NCBI GenBank assembly: GCA_016840515.1
Contig: JAEOSF010000011.1
Location: forward strand, 1 to 64,000
DNA from: Candidatus Borrarchaeum yapensis
GTDB taxonomy: Archaea > Asgardarchaeota > Sifarchaeia > Borrarchaeales > Borrarchaeaceae
Direction: 5' to 3'
DNA: 64,000 nt
The translations under genes and the position numbers were made by a program. This document shows positions 55,785 through 63,949 of this stretch, in pieces. Positions within the stretch are counted from its first letter, which is position 1. Each line of letters begins with the position of its first letter. A model generated the notes under the pieces. That model had not been told where the DNA came from. It saw nothing but the letters and a program-made list of their open reading frames with translations, and did no database searches.

Positions 55785-55837
55785 TTGATAGGTAGCGAGT
55801 CCGCCTACACGACCAGCGCCAGCCTCATAACTATCAA
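55785..55837. other. GC-rich structured islet in the MFS-glycosyltransferase gap
   Basis: TTGATAG and CTATCAA close a 53-base unit. Inside, GTAGCG and CGC-c-TAC form a hairpin with an AGTC loop and a second GC-rich segment follows. On the minus strand the stretch could also be the end of a 29-codon frame. A small RNA is possible. The rest of the 55715-55989 gap is AT-rich. Confidence 0.35.
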
Positions 55838-55989
55838 CTCTAATCTCTATTGATAATTCAAGCTTCACTAAAGCAGTCTAATCTAGCTTTCACATCCATA
55901 TTTATGTGTCTTATATATCTTTTCATGTGTGTTTTCATGCCATCTTCAAAAATATTAAGAGAAAGGCTCTTGTAATCGCGTATAATTTT

Positions 55990-57234
55990 TTATAAAAATC
56001 TTTCATACACAGATATGGTATTCTCAGCTACATGATCCCATGTAAATTCTGCTAAAACCCTTTTTCTTGCGTTTTCACCTAATTTTTTTGCATGATTATG
56101 ATCCAGAAGTATTTCTTTCACTGCACGAGCTATTTCAATTGGGTCATTTGGATCAATATGATAACCACATTGTTCTGCTCCTGCTGTAATTACCTGTTCT
56201 TTGAAGCCAGATGTCCCCATAGCTCCTACTACCACGGGTTTTTGCATAGCCATAGCCTCTAGACTAACAATTCCGAAAGGTTCGTAGTGAGACGGAAAGA
56301 TACACATATCTGAAGCTGCATAGTGTTCTATTCGTTCATCTTCCGAGATGAATTCATTACGAAAAATTACTTTATCCTGAATGCCTAATTGGCTTACAAT
56401 ATCTTCTAAATATTGATACAAGTTTCCCATACCCACAATGACCAACTTTGCTTTAGGAACCTCTTGCAACACTTGTGGCATAGCCCTAACCAAACAATCA
56501 ATTCCTTTAACTGCTGTTAATCTCCCACAAAAAAAAATCATAAATTCATCTTCGTGAATTCCATATCGTTCTCTAATTGCAGAAATCCCTTCTCCTGTAA
56601 TGTTTTTTGGATTATATTTGTTTGTGTCAACTCCATTCCAAATGACATTTATCTTATGGACAGGAAAGCCTACAGAGATGAGTTCTTCTCTCATAACCTT
56701 TGATACTGTTGTTATTCCATCTGACACTTCAGCGCCCTTAGCTTCAAAATTTTCTACTGTGCATGAACCCCCTCCAAGAGATCTCCCTCGTTCAGTAGAA
56801 TGGACATGAAACATCAGAGGAAGTTTTAAATGTCGTTTTGATGAAATTCCTCCGAGCACCGATAGCCAATCGTGAGCAGATATTATATCAAATTCTCTTC
56901 GCTCTTTTTTTACGAGATGATTACACAGTTTCGCAGCTGAAAATACATTGTAGGTTATAACATCTGAAAAGAAACGCAGTCCGAGGCCCCATTGCTTTAA
57001 TTCCGCATCAACGAAGACTGGAAAGAGTGAAGAGAAGTCAATAGGTGTAGGTCTATAAACCTCAACTCCCCGCCAAATATCTCTTGTGCGTAGTTCTCCA
57101 GTAGGATCATTTAGGGTAAAGACCGTGACTTCATGTCCTCTTTTGATAAACTGTTTTGTTATCTCCAGAGCATAGGTTCCTAATCCACCTACAATCTTAG
57201 GAGGAAATTCCCAGACAAAAAAAGCTATTTTCAT
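55990..57234 (-). CDS. GT4-family glycosyltransferase
   Basis: GT-B fold enzyme of 414 residues, similar to glycogen synthase/sucrose-phosphate synthase-like GTs. N-terminus MKIAFFVWEFPPKIVGGLGTYALE with the GGLG donor loop; C-terminal EX7E motif in FPSHYEPFGIVSLEAMAMQKPVV. ATG 57234 is used; frame extension to 57291 is not supported by family length. Product unknown: surface glycan, glycolipid or storage polymer. Confidence 0.9.
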   Translation of the reverse strand: MKIAFFVWEFPPKIVGGLGTYALEITKQFIKRGHEVTVFTLNDPTGELRTRDIWRGVEVYRPTPIDFSSLFPVFVDAELKQWGLGLRFFSDVITYNVFSAAKLCNHLVKKERREFDIISAHDWLSVLGGISSKRHLKLPLMFHVHSTERGRSLGGGSCTVENFEAKGAEVSDGITTVSKVMREELISVGFPVHKINVIWNGVDTNKYNPKNITGEGISAIRERYGIHEDEFMIFFCGRLTAVKGIDCLVRAMPQVLQEVPKAKLVIVGMGNLYQYLEDIVSQLGIQDKVIFRNEFISEDERIEHYAASDMCIFPSHYEPFGIVSLEAMAMQKPVVVGAMGTSGFKEQVITAGAEQCGYHIDPNDPIEIARAVKEILLDHNHAKKLGENARKRVLAEFTWDHVAENTISVYERFL

Positions 57235-57575
57235 ATTTTGTCCTCGATATTCTCCATAATACACAGACATAACGGTTTGTCTAGAGAACAACCACTACAC
57301 TAATAACAAGTTCTTAAAGTTTTTGGAAAACAGAATTTTCGAAAATTAATAATGAAAGTTGAAAAAATCCGTCATTACTTTACTTCGAATCTATTTTCGA
57401 ATGATTTAAATCATCCATAATTATTTTTTCTTGGGTTTCGTCTATATACAAGAACAAAATACATTCACTAAATTATTAGAAAAATGCTTAACGCAACGAA
57501 CTATTAAAAAGAAAAAATTAAATGATTGCCGCAGCGTTAATATAATGTTTAATAGATGCAATGGTGTTTCATGTT

Positions 57576-58211
57576 TCAGAGTTTTGTCCCACATTCACTG
57601 CAGAACTTTATACCGGGTTTAAGCTGTGCTCCACATTTTGGGCATTGTGTTTGTGCAAGAGGGGCGCCACAGTTACTGCAGAATTTGCCTTCGCCAGCAG
57701 GTTGACCGCACTCTGGACATAATGTCGTTCTTTTATCGACTTCTCCAGTAAATACTTGAGTCTCGGCAGCCTTTGCTCTTATATCTGTCACCATTTTATC
57801 TGCCCTTGCTACAGCTACTTCTACAGCCTCTCTTGGGGAACATTTTGTGCAAAGATCTGTTTGATTATTCCAGCAATTGTCATCGACATGTTTGCCACAC
57901 TTCGGACATTTATGGAAATGTTCCATGGCTTCATTCCAGCCTTGTTCAAACGCTTTTTCGTGCTCTTTATGCCATTCAGGAGGATAACTTTCATATCCAT
58001 ATCCGAGACTCCATGAACCAGTTCCAGTAAAGCGTCCTGCAGCTGAAGCCGCCCTTGAAAGTTTTCTGAGAAGGCCTTTCTTCTTGTAGGATTTTGACTC
58101 TATGAACTTTGTTTTATAGCCGTCACCGCAGTTGTCGCAATAAAATGTGAACTGAAATCCTGTATGCGTACTTTCATCCTTAAAATTCCTTGTAAATGGT
58201 TGCAATGACAT
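57576..58211 (-). CDS. multi-zinc-ribbon protein
   Basis: About 211 residues. Zinc motifs: FYCDNCGDGYK at the N-terminus, KCPKCGKHVDDNC and LCTKCSP in the middle, then double ribbons LCPECGQPAG...FCSNCGAPL and CPKCGAQL...FCSECGTKL at the end. The middle is Gly/Tyr-rich (TGSWSLGYGYESYPPEW). ATG 58211 has aggtgaaaaac before it. It lies next to the PH-like protein gene (58470) with a decayed ribbon gene between them. Function unknown. Confidence 0.8.
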   Translation of the reverse strand: MSLQPFTRNFKDESTHTGFQFTFYCDNCGDGYKTKFIESKSYKKKGLLRKLSRAASAAGRFTGTGSWSLGYGYESYPPEWHKEHEKAFEQGWNEAMEHFHKCPKCGKHVDDNCWNNQTDLCTKCSPREAVEVAVARADKMVTDIRAKAAETQVFTGEVDKRTTLCPECGQPAGEGKFCSNCGAPLAQTQCPKCGAQLKPGIKFCSECGTKL

Positions 58212-58306
58212 GTTTTTCACCTCTTTTTATGTTAAGGATTACAATATTTTATACATTTTTTTATACATTTCCTACCGATTGAAATTGTTCAGTCTTTATT
58301 TTAGAG

Positions 58307-58467
58307 TTAAGAGCCACCAACTACCAATCGTTTATCGCGACGCTCACAATAGTCTCAATAGAAAGTTGTATTACCGCATTTGGGGCAAGCAACTTATAGA
58401 GAGCACACAATGACTGCACTTCAAACTTGCTTGGTAGAGTTATGCTTGCATGATGCTTAAAACTCAT
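58307..58467 (-). pseudogene. decayed zinc-ribbon gene fragment
   Basis: On the minus strand ggtgag plus ATG at 58467 opens a frame. Later, zinc-ribbon half-motifs appear in two other frames (LKCSHC, then ACPKCGNTTFY), and the second is followed by TGA where FYCxYC would be expected. This looks like a frameshifted and nonsense-mutated ribbon protein. Selenocysteine at this TGA is unlikely since no start or SECIS accompanies it. Confidence 0.4.
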
Positions 58468-58469
58468 TC

Positions 58470-59795
58470 TCACCGTTTTTTCCATTTTGCATCATCATCC
58501 TGAGTGCTTACATTAAACTTCAGCAAATCCATAACATCTTGTGTCCACTGCTCAGGAGAGGAATGAATTATTCTCCCAATAAAAAGGCTCCGCAAGGTTC
58601 GAAGTGAAGGCAATTTTTGTATCGCAAATTTGTATTTGGAGTATTGTGGCTCTTCTAGTTTCTCATCAGGTAGATAAATCGGCTCTCTCCTAAAATTAAT
58701 GTCAATCATGCAACGATTTATTCTTTTGATAAAGCTGTCTACCTCTTTATGCAGATTTTCTATTCTAGTAAATTTCTGATACTCCTTTCTACTTGTAATT
58801 CTAAAAACGTAAGTTGCCTTTCCGCTTACCTCACCAGAAATTGATTCCATCACAACAGCATTTCCTGGCTCTCTTGGATTAGTGCTATAGATTGGAATCA
58901 AAAACCAGACATACTCTCCTGTTAAATCGCCTAAAAGCCCCCGCTTCAAACCGATACTAAGTTTTTCTTGTTGTGATAGTGATTTCAGGAAATCATATTC
59001 TTCTTTTGCACCTACAACTTCTAACTTCTTTTCTAATTCTTCCCACAGTTTAGGTGAAATTGATTCTATGTCGCTTTTTTTTGCTGCTTTGCCCTCTTTC
59101 ATAAAACGAGCTACACGCCTGATAACTGATGGATCTGCTTGAGGCAATAGTTCCTTGAGTGATGATTGAACTTTGAGTGAAAGTTCATTAATTATGTCAG
59201 AAAGAGTTTTTTTCATAGAGTCGAATTGTTGCCCCATTTTTGAAAACGTAATTTTTTCTCCGAATTCTGTAGTCACAACAAGTGTATAATCTTCTTCATG
59301 TATTTCTGAAATGTCGCTATAAGGGATCCTAATGATGTCTCCTGTTTTAGGTATTATTATCACTGCTGTTTCATACAGCCGTGTTTCACATTGTCCTTTC
59401 TGTAATTCTTTGCCATTCTCGTCAAGATAAACGAACTCTGCGTTCACTTCTGATTTTCTTATTGTCTCATGCATAAGCATATCTTGCAAAAGTATTTCAT
59501 TACGCAGTTTAGAGAGAATTCTCACGAAATCTTCGTATTTGTGTCCTAGGTTAGAAAGTGTAAGTTTTTCTTTTGAGGTTAAAGTGAGATGAACCTTATA
59601 ATCACCTTCATAAATCTCAAGAATATCCCGAAACGAGAAAAATAATGCCTCACCAAACTTTGGTAAAATGGAAAGATTCTCTTTGTCAAGTCGGGCGTGA
59701 GCTTCACTACTCTTTACCTGTTGCCCGCTACCGTCACTTAAGGAATAACTCAAAGCACATTCCATAATGGTTTTTTGCTTCTTTTCTTCACTCAT
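58470..59795 (-). CDS. protein with two tandem PH-like repeats
   Basis: Not a named family. Residues about 35-105 and 125-205 are repeats of the same beta-rich unit: 'LSILPKFGEALFFSFRDILEIYEGDYKVHLTLT...LTLSNLGHKYEDF' and 'VIIIPKTGDIIRIPYSDISEIHEEDYTLVVTT...ITFSKMGQQFDSM'. The pattern is PH-like. The C-terminal half is longer, with EPGNAVVMESISGEVSGKATYVFRI as a further beta sheet. ATG 59795 follows aaaggag. The 441-residue protein has no membrane helix. Neighbour of a multi-zinc-ribbon gene, suggesting a common process. Confidence 0.68.
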   Translation of the reverse strand: MSEEKKQKTIMECALSYSLSDGSGQQVKSSEAHARLDKENLSILPKFGEALFFSFRDILEIYEGDYKVHLTLTSKEKLTLSNLGHKYEDFVRILSKLRNEILLQDMLMHETIRKSEVNAEFVYLDENGKELQKGQCETRLYETAVIIIPKTGDIIRIPYSDISEIHEEDYTLVVTTEFGEKITFSKMGQQFDSMKKTLSDIINELSLKVQSSLKELLPQADPSVIRRVARFMKEGKAAKKSDIESISPKLWEELEKKLEVVGAKEEYDFLKSLSQQEKLSIGLKRGLLGDLTGEYVWFLIPIYSTNPREPGNAVVMESISGEVSGKATYVFRITSRKEYQKFTRIENLHKEVDSFIKRINRCMIDINFRREPIYLPDEKLEEPQYSKYKFAIQKLPSLRTLRSLFIGRIIHSSPEQWTQDVMDLLKFNVSTQDDDAKWKKR

Positions 59796-60109
59796 GTAGA
59801 CTTCTCCTTTACGCCACCTCACTTAATTTATTCGTATTAAGATTCGGAAGTAAAGGTGACAATTAAATTTGAATAATTGTTTATTCATTTATTTATTTGT
59901 TTGTTTAGCAGCATAGCGACAAAATTCTACGAAAACCTCAAAAAAAATTGTTAAAAGGAAACGATGAAGGGAGAAAACAAGTCGAGAGCCAATAAACGCA
60001 CCTAACGTTAATAAACATTTTAAAATAAAAAAAGAAGGCGTCTGGGATTTAGGTGATTATATTAAGGGTTCCTCGATAGATTTGGTCGAAAAACACTAGT
60101 TGTGGTGAT
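59796..60109. other. divergent intergenic region
   Basis: A 314-base AT-rich gap between divergent genes. It holds an attt/gttt repeat run (about 59881-59908) and no gene I can support. Promoters for both sides are likely here, but none is distinct. Confidence 0.4.
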
Positions 60110-60190
60110 ATGGTTAAAGTCGCGACCGGAAAAGAATTCGAACTCGAACTAACTGAAACCAATGAGGAGTTAAAGAGAGAAGCCGAATAA
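60110..60190 (+). CDS. short frame (26 codons) in phase with the next gene
   Basis: ATG 60110 follows ggtgat and reads MVKVATGKEFELELTETN and on to a TAA at 60188. The very next codon is TTG, in the same frame, opening the 112-codon gene. The two may be one gene interrupted by a stop, or a leader peptide with coupled translation. Codon use (gtcgcgaccgg) is more GC-rich than the surroundings. Confidence 0.4.
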   Translation: MVKVATGKEFELELTETNEELKREAE

Positions 60191-60529
60191 TTGATTACTG
60201 AAATCGTTGTTACTAAGCCCAAGGCCAAGAATACGTGGGAAATGTTGCTTAATGACCCTGAGGTCAATGAATGCTGGGACATCTCGAATTACACTGCCGT
60301 ATCCAAGTTTTATTACAATGATCAAGATGACGTCCACTGCAGGATTGCCGTTAAAAGCGCGCTAAAAATGCTTAAAATCCTCCTTGACAACGATATCACG
60401 ATTGATGTTGTAAAGGAGAAGGCTGGCTACGAAGACGAAACGTATCTCATTGTCCTCGCTGACGCCCTGCTGTACAACTTTGGTATTACTCGCAGGGAAC
60501 AAAAAAAAGTTGTAACTCTACTTCGCTAA
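60191..60529 (+). CDS. small hypothetical protein, possibly the second part of an interrupted gene
   Basis: Not recognised. It encodes 112 residues, mostly helical (SALKMLKILLDNDITIDVVKEKAGY and onward). The TTG start is directly behind an in-frame TAA with no own ribosome site, so it is probably continuous with the 60110 frame. Composition differs from neighbours and it is convergent with the ferredoxin-TerB gene, overlapping it by 12 bases. A viral or mobile origin is possible but unproven. Confidence 0.5.
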   Translation: MITEIVVTKPKAKNTWEMLLNDPEVNECWDISNYTAVSKFYYNDQDDVHCRIAVKSALKMLKILLDNDITIDVVKEKAGYEDETYLIVLADALLYNFGITRREQKKVVTLLR

Positions 60530-61006
60530 TTTTTGTCTCAACTCACTGATGGCACGTGTCTCCATTTCTACTTCTCTTACAAACATTTCTTTTTCATCAG
60601 GGTCTATTTTTAGTTTATCAACTACGATATCAAGTATAGCTTTCTCATCTTCACTTATAACATCGTCTTTAAGTGCTGCTTCCCAGATTTTTTTGAAGAG
60701 ATATTTTTTTGCTGAAAATAGAATTGGCTCTGCGACTTTTCGCATATTACTAAATGTTGAGAAACTACGTGTGATAACGCCTAGGAGCGCTTTTTCATCT
60801 TCGGAAACTTTTCCATCACTATGTATTTGCTCTTTAATTAAGCTAAGTAAGGCGCCACTTATACGATCTTCTAATTCATTGAAAACGGTATCATCAGCTA
60901 TTACCGCTTTTTCTGTGGTCAGGTCAACGACATAAAGATTATCAGGGCACAGAATAACGCATTTACCGCAGTTTTCGCAGTTCTTTCCCGGTAACTCAAT
61001 CCTCAT
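60518..61006 (-). CDS. ferredoxin-TerB-like fusion protein
   Basis: A 162-residue protein. Residues 10-25 hold a single 4Fe-4S motif (CENCGKCVILCP). The rest is two similar helical repeats with acidic loops: IKEQIHSDGKVSEDEKALLGVI and EAALKDDVISEDEKAILDIV, characteristic of TerB-like (tellurite resistance) folds, which bind metal or phosphates. I know of no standard name for this combination. ATG 61006 is preferred to GTG 61015. Confidence 0.7.
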   Translation of the reverse strand: MRIELPGKNCENCGKCVILCPDNLYVVDLTTEKAVIADDTVFNELEDRISGALLSLIKEQIHSDGKVSEDEKALLGVITRSFSTFSNMRKVAEPILFSAKKYLFKKIWEAALKDDVISEDEKAILDIVVDKLKIDPDEKEMFVREVEMETRAISELRQKLAK

Positions 61007-61188
61007 GGATATCACTTCATTTAATCGCGAAATGCAATCTTAATTACAGATAATGAGAATTCGGTAGTTAGAGCACCACAAGCATCATTTATATTTTCTT
61101 CGTCAGAATAGAGGTCGTGATGATAACGACATATCATAAAGCGTTTAATTAAAACATAATCTAACATACTTAACAAGAGGGGAAATAA

Positions 61189-61515
61189 TTGGAATTAGCT
61201 GAACTTCAAGAAAAGGTTGATGAGTTTATCAATGAAATTGGAGGATATTGGGACGATTATGTAATTCTAGCAAGACTTGTAGAAGAATTAGGCGAAGTAG
61301 CAAGTGTTTTACAGCGCCTAAAAGGCTACCGTCCAATCCCAAAGGATTTAGAACTAGATTTTGAATCGCAATTAGAATTCGAGATCGGAGATCTTCTATT
61401 TGTGCTGATATCTTTGGCAAATAAGAGAGAAATTGACCTAGAAGAGGTCTTAATAAAAGTAATTGAAAAATACAGACAAAGAGACTTACCAAAATGGAAA
61501 AAGATTCCAAAATGA
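61189..61515 (+). CDS. MazG-like NTP pyrophosphohydrolase
   Basis: All-alpha nucleotide pyrophosphohydrolase of 108 residues. The metal motif EELGEVASVLQR (ExxE) and FEIGDLLF (ExxD) are placed as in MazG/dUTPase-like proteins. It would clean unusual nucleoside triphosphates. TTG 61189 follows gagggg. Single gene. Confidence 0.85.
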   Translation: MELAELQEKVDEFINEIGGYWDDYVILARLVEELGEVASVLQRLKGYRPIPKDLELDFESQLEFEIGDLLFVLISLANKREIDLEEVLIKVIEKYRQRDLPKWKKIPK

Positions 61516-61688
61516 TCTTATCAAGATGTTACTAAACCTTTTAGATTATTTGAAATTAAACATCCCGATATTAATGTTTATCACCTACAAAAGCGGATAA
61601 AAATCTCAGAAATCTTAAAAATATAAAGCTTTAAATCTATGAATCAAAATTAGAATAACTAAAAACCGTTCTTGCGGAAGTTTCGAAT

Positions 61689-62597
61689 ATGTCGGAAACA
61701 AAAGTTTTAACTGATGAAGAATTAGTCGATCAATTCCGTGTGATCAAAGAAGTTGAAGAAGGGCTTGCAAGTTCCTCACTTAATCAGTATCTTCACGATC
61801 TGACGTTGTTCTCCAAGTTCACTAAAAAACCCCTTATAAACGTCACAACAAGAGATATTAGAGCCTTCTTAGTTCATTTAAAACGCGATAAAGGATACAA
61901 AAAAACCACTTTAGCTCGAAAGGTTTCGACTCTCAGAACATTCTATGACATTTTGTTAAGAGAGAAATACCTTAAGACAAGTCCAATGGGTGAAATCAAA
62001 ACACCAAAACTAGATCATACATTGCCAATTTTTCCCACGGAAAAAGAAATACATAAACTTATTGAGACTGTCAAAGAAGGAAATTCAAATTATAAGACTC
62101 GTGATTTAGCGATTTTAGCTGTTTTTATCTATACTGGAGCTCGTGTAAAAGGCATCCATAACTTGAGTTTAAAAGATATCAATTTTGAAAAGGAAACGCT
62201 AAGGCTTGTTTCAAAGGGAGGAAAACACAGATACGTGAAAATTAGCACTACAGCGCTTGATCTAATCAACGATTACTTAAAAATCCGACCTAAGATCGAA
62301 GAAAAAGATGCATTATTTATAAGTAGGAATGGGAAAAGAATTGCCATTCGTACCATTCAACATATAGTTGCAAAATATCGAGATCTGGCAGGTATAAATC
62401 CCGCTATCAGTTGTCATAAACTACGACATTTCTTTGCTACGACTGCTTTATCCAGAGGTATGGATGTAAGGGTTATTCAACAACAGCTGGGGCATTCAAA
62501 TCTATCAACGACGCAGAAGTATACGCATGTGGTCGACGAGTTACTCAGTAATGAATATAACAAAGCATTCGGAAATGTTGACTACGGAGAGAAGTGA
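61689..62597 (+). CDS. xerA: XerA-type site-specific tyrosine recombinase
   Basis: Catalytic residues Arg152 (GARVKGIHNLSL), His243 and Arg246 (HKLRH), His269 (LGHS) and Tyr278 (QKYTH) are present, along with an N-terminal SAM-like domain. Length (302 residues) and the lack of extra domains fit archaeal XerA, which resolves chromosome dimers at dif. No dif site was identified near it. TATA-like aaaaatataaagctttaaat lies near 61616-61635. Followed by a decayed IS605-like end. Confidence 0.88.
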   Translation: MSETKVLTDEELVDQFRVIKEVEEGLASSSLNQYLHDLTLFSKFTKKPLINVTTRDIRAFLVHLKRDKGYKKTTLARKVSTLRTFYDILLREKYLKTSPMGEIKTPKLDHTLPIFPTEKEIHKLIETVKEGNSNYKTRDLAILAVFIYTGARVKGIHNLSLKDINFEKETLRLVSKGGKHRYVKISTTALDLINDYLKIRPKIEEKDALFISRNGKRIAIRTIQHIVAKYRDLAGINPAISCHKLRHFFATTALSRGMDVRVIQQQLGHSNLSTTQKYTHVVDELLSNEYNKAFGNVDYGEK

Positions 62598-62630
62598 ACT
62601 ACCACCCTACAAGTTGAGGGGTCTTCTTGC
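62598..62630. mobile_element. IS605-like end relic next to xerA
   Basis: The sequence taccaccct...aggggtcttcttg resembles the left-end hairpin consensus of IS605-type elements (cctcccc...gggacttcc in the intact copy). No transposase accompanies it. Alternatively it is the xerA terminator. Confidence 0.35.
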
Positions 62631-62665
62631 GAAGATATGATATGATTTAGAAATTCGAGAATTTT

Positions 62666-62740
62666 GACGGTGCCACCTGCATTGGTGGAAAGTTCAAAAG
62701 ACCCTCCTTGCGGTTTCTGTCTTTTTCATTACGCGCCGTC
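62666..62740 (-). ncRNA. SECIS-like element in the selD 3' UTR
   Basis: Read on the minus strand from the TAG stop: GACGG (62740-62736) pairs with CCGTC (62670-62666) as a base stem. Then ATGA (62729-62726), helix AAAAGAC (62725-62719) pairing perfectly with GTCTTTT (62702-62696), then GA (62695-62694). The 16-base apical loop is AGAAA, a CC/GG mini-stem around GCAA, and AGG. The ATGA/GA pair at the helix base and the A-run in the loop are the marks of eukaryote-like SECIS, also described for Lokiarchaeota; GAA before the mini-stem and A after also fit the archaeal form. A 5-bp hairpin CCACC/GGTGG sits in the 3' side of the base region. Strong by position, but not tested. Confidence 0.72.
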
Positions 62741-63786
62741 TAAACTTCAATAATTCTTATATCAGGCACAATATTCACCTGTCCGCTGCCCTTCTTAACA
62801 TGCCCTATTTCAAAGGATTTTATTCCTCTTTCTATTAGTTTTTCTTTGAATAGATCAACATTATCACGTGATAACGAGAGTAACATTCCTCCAGCAGTCT
62901 CTGCAGATGTACCCTCCATTAATGAATAGCCTAGTTGATCAGAAAGGATATTAGTTCCTTTTATGATCGGCATAGTATCAATCACAATATTTACCTTGCT
63001 TTGTGTTGCTACTTCACGTGCATGCCCAGTCAATCCAAAGCCGGTTACATCCGTTGCGGCATTAACCTTGATTTCCTGCATAATCTCTGCTATTGGCCTG
63101 TTTGTTGTTGTCATTATCTCAATTGCTTTTTGTATTGCACGATCAATTACTTTGGTTGGCAAATATTCAGATAAATCAATTAATTGTTGTTCTTCTTTGA
63201 GTAAACGATATGCTGCCATCGCAGGTTGCGTTCCTAAAGGTTTTGTTAAGAGAAGAATGTCTCCAACTTTTGCACCGCGATTATAGACAACGCTATTTGG
63301 GTGCGCCAAACCTACTGCGCATCCACCAATGAAAGGCCATGGATTTATTATAGTATGTCCGCCGACAATGTGTGTTCCTAGACGTTCACAGAAATTTTTA
63401 AATCCCTTTAAAAGATCTCGAGAGATTTCAAAAGGCATATCTGTTGGTGCACCCATAATAACTAGTACACTAACAATGTCTACAGCGCCCATCGCATAAA
63501 TGTCATTAGTTGTATTACAAGCAGAGATTTCTCCTTGAATCATTGGCTCGTCAATATTTGGTGTGAAAAAATCTACAGTTTCAATAAGTGCCAGATCATC
63601 TCTGATCTGTATTACTGCTGCATCATCTCCTGCTCCTGCTAACATTTTCTCTTTAACTGATCCTTCGGGTAGATAGACTTCTATGCTCTCTAGTAACTTT
63701 TCTAAGTCTGCTTGGGGCAACTTACAGGATCAACCATGTACCCTTACTGCTTTAGTTAGCCTATAAGATCCTGCTAACAGATTCAC
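62740..63786 (-). CDS. selD: selenophosphate synthetase (selenocysteine-containing)
   Basis: Makes selenophosphate from selenide and ATP. The first standard start (TTG 63720) begins after the catalytic motif. Upstream the frame continues as YRLTKAVRVHG, then TGA (63732-63730), then SCKLPQADLEKLL. In relatives this is the G-(Cys/Sec)-x-C-K site, so TGA encodes selenocysteine at residue 19 if GTG 63786 starts. The start is uncertain: GTG lies inside ggaggtga, and no ATG, GTG or TTG follows at proper distance. AGAGDDAAVI, TTNDIYAMG and GGHTI confirm SelD. A SECIS-like element directly follows the stop. Predicted length is 348 residues. Confidence 0.88.
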
Positions 63787-63949
63787 CTCCTAAAACTATT
63801 TTAGAACATCATCTTAGTTGCTATAAGAATTAATAGTTTTCTTAAAAAAGTTCATCCAAAGTATTTTATAGAATGAAAATATATTATAGTGATACAATAA
63901 TAACTAAGATCCCGACATTATTCAATAATAGGAGAGGAGAGGACGGGAA

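Noticed and set aside
58316..58395. TGA in the zinc-ribbon fragment as a second selenocysteine codon
   Set aside because: No start codon in that frame, upstream frame is broken, and no SECIS-like fold follows the stop.
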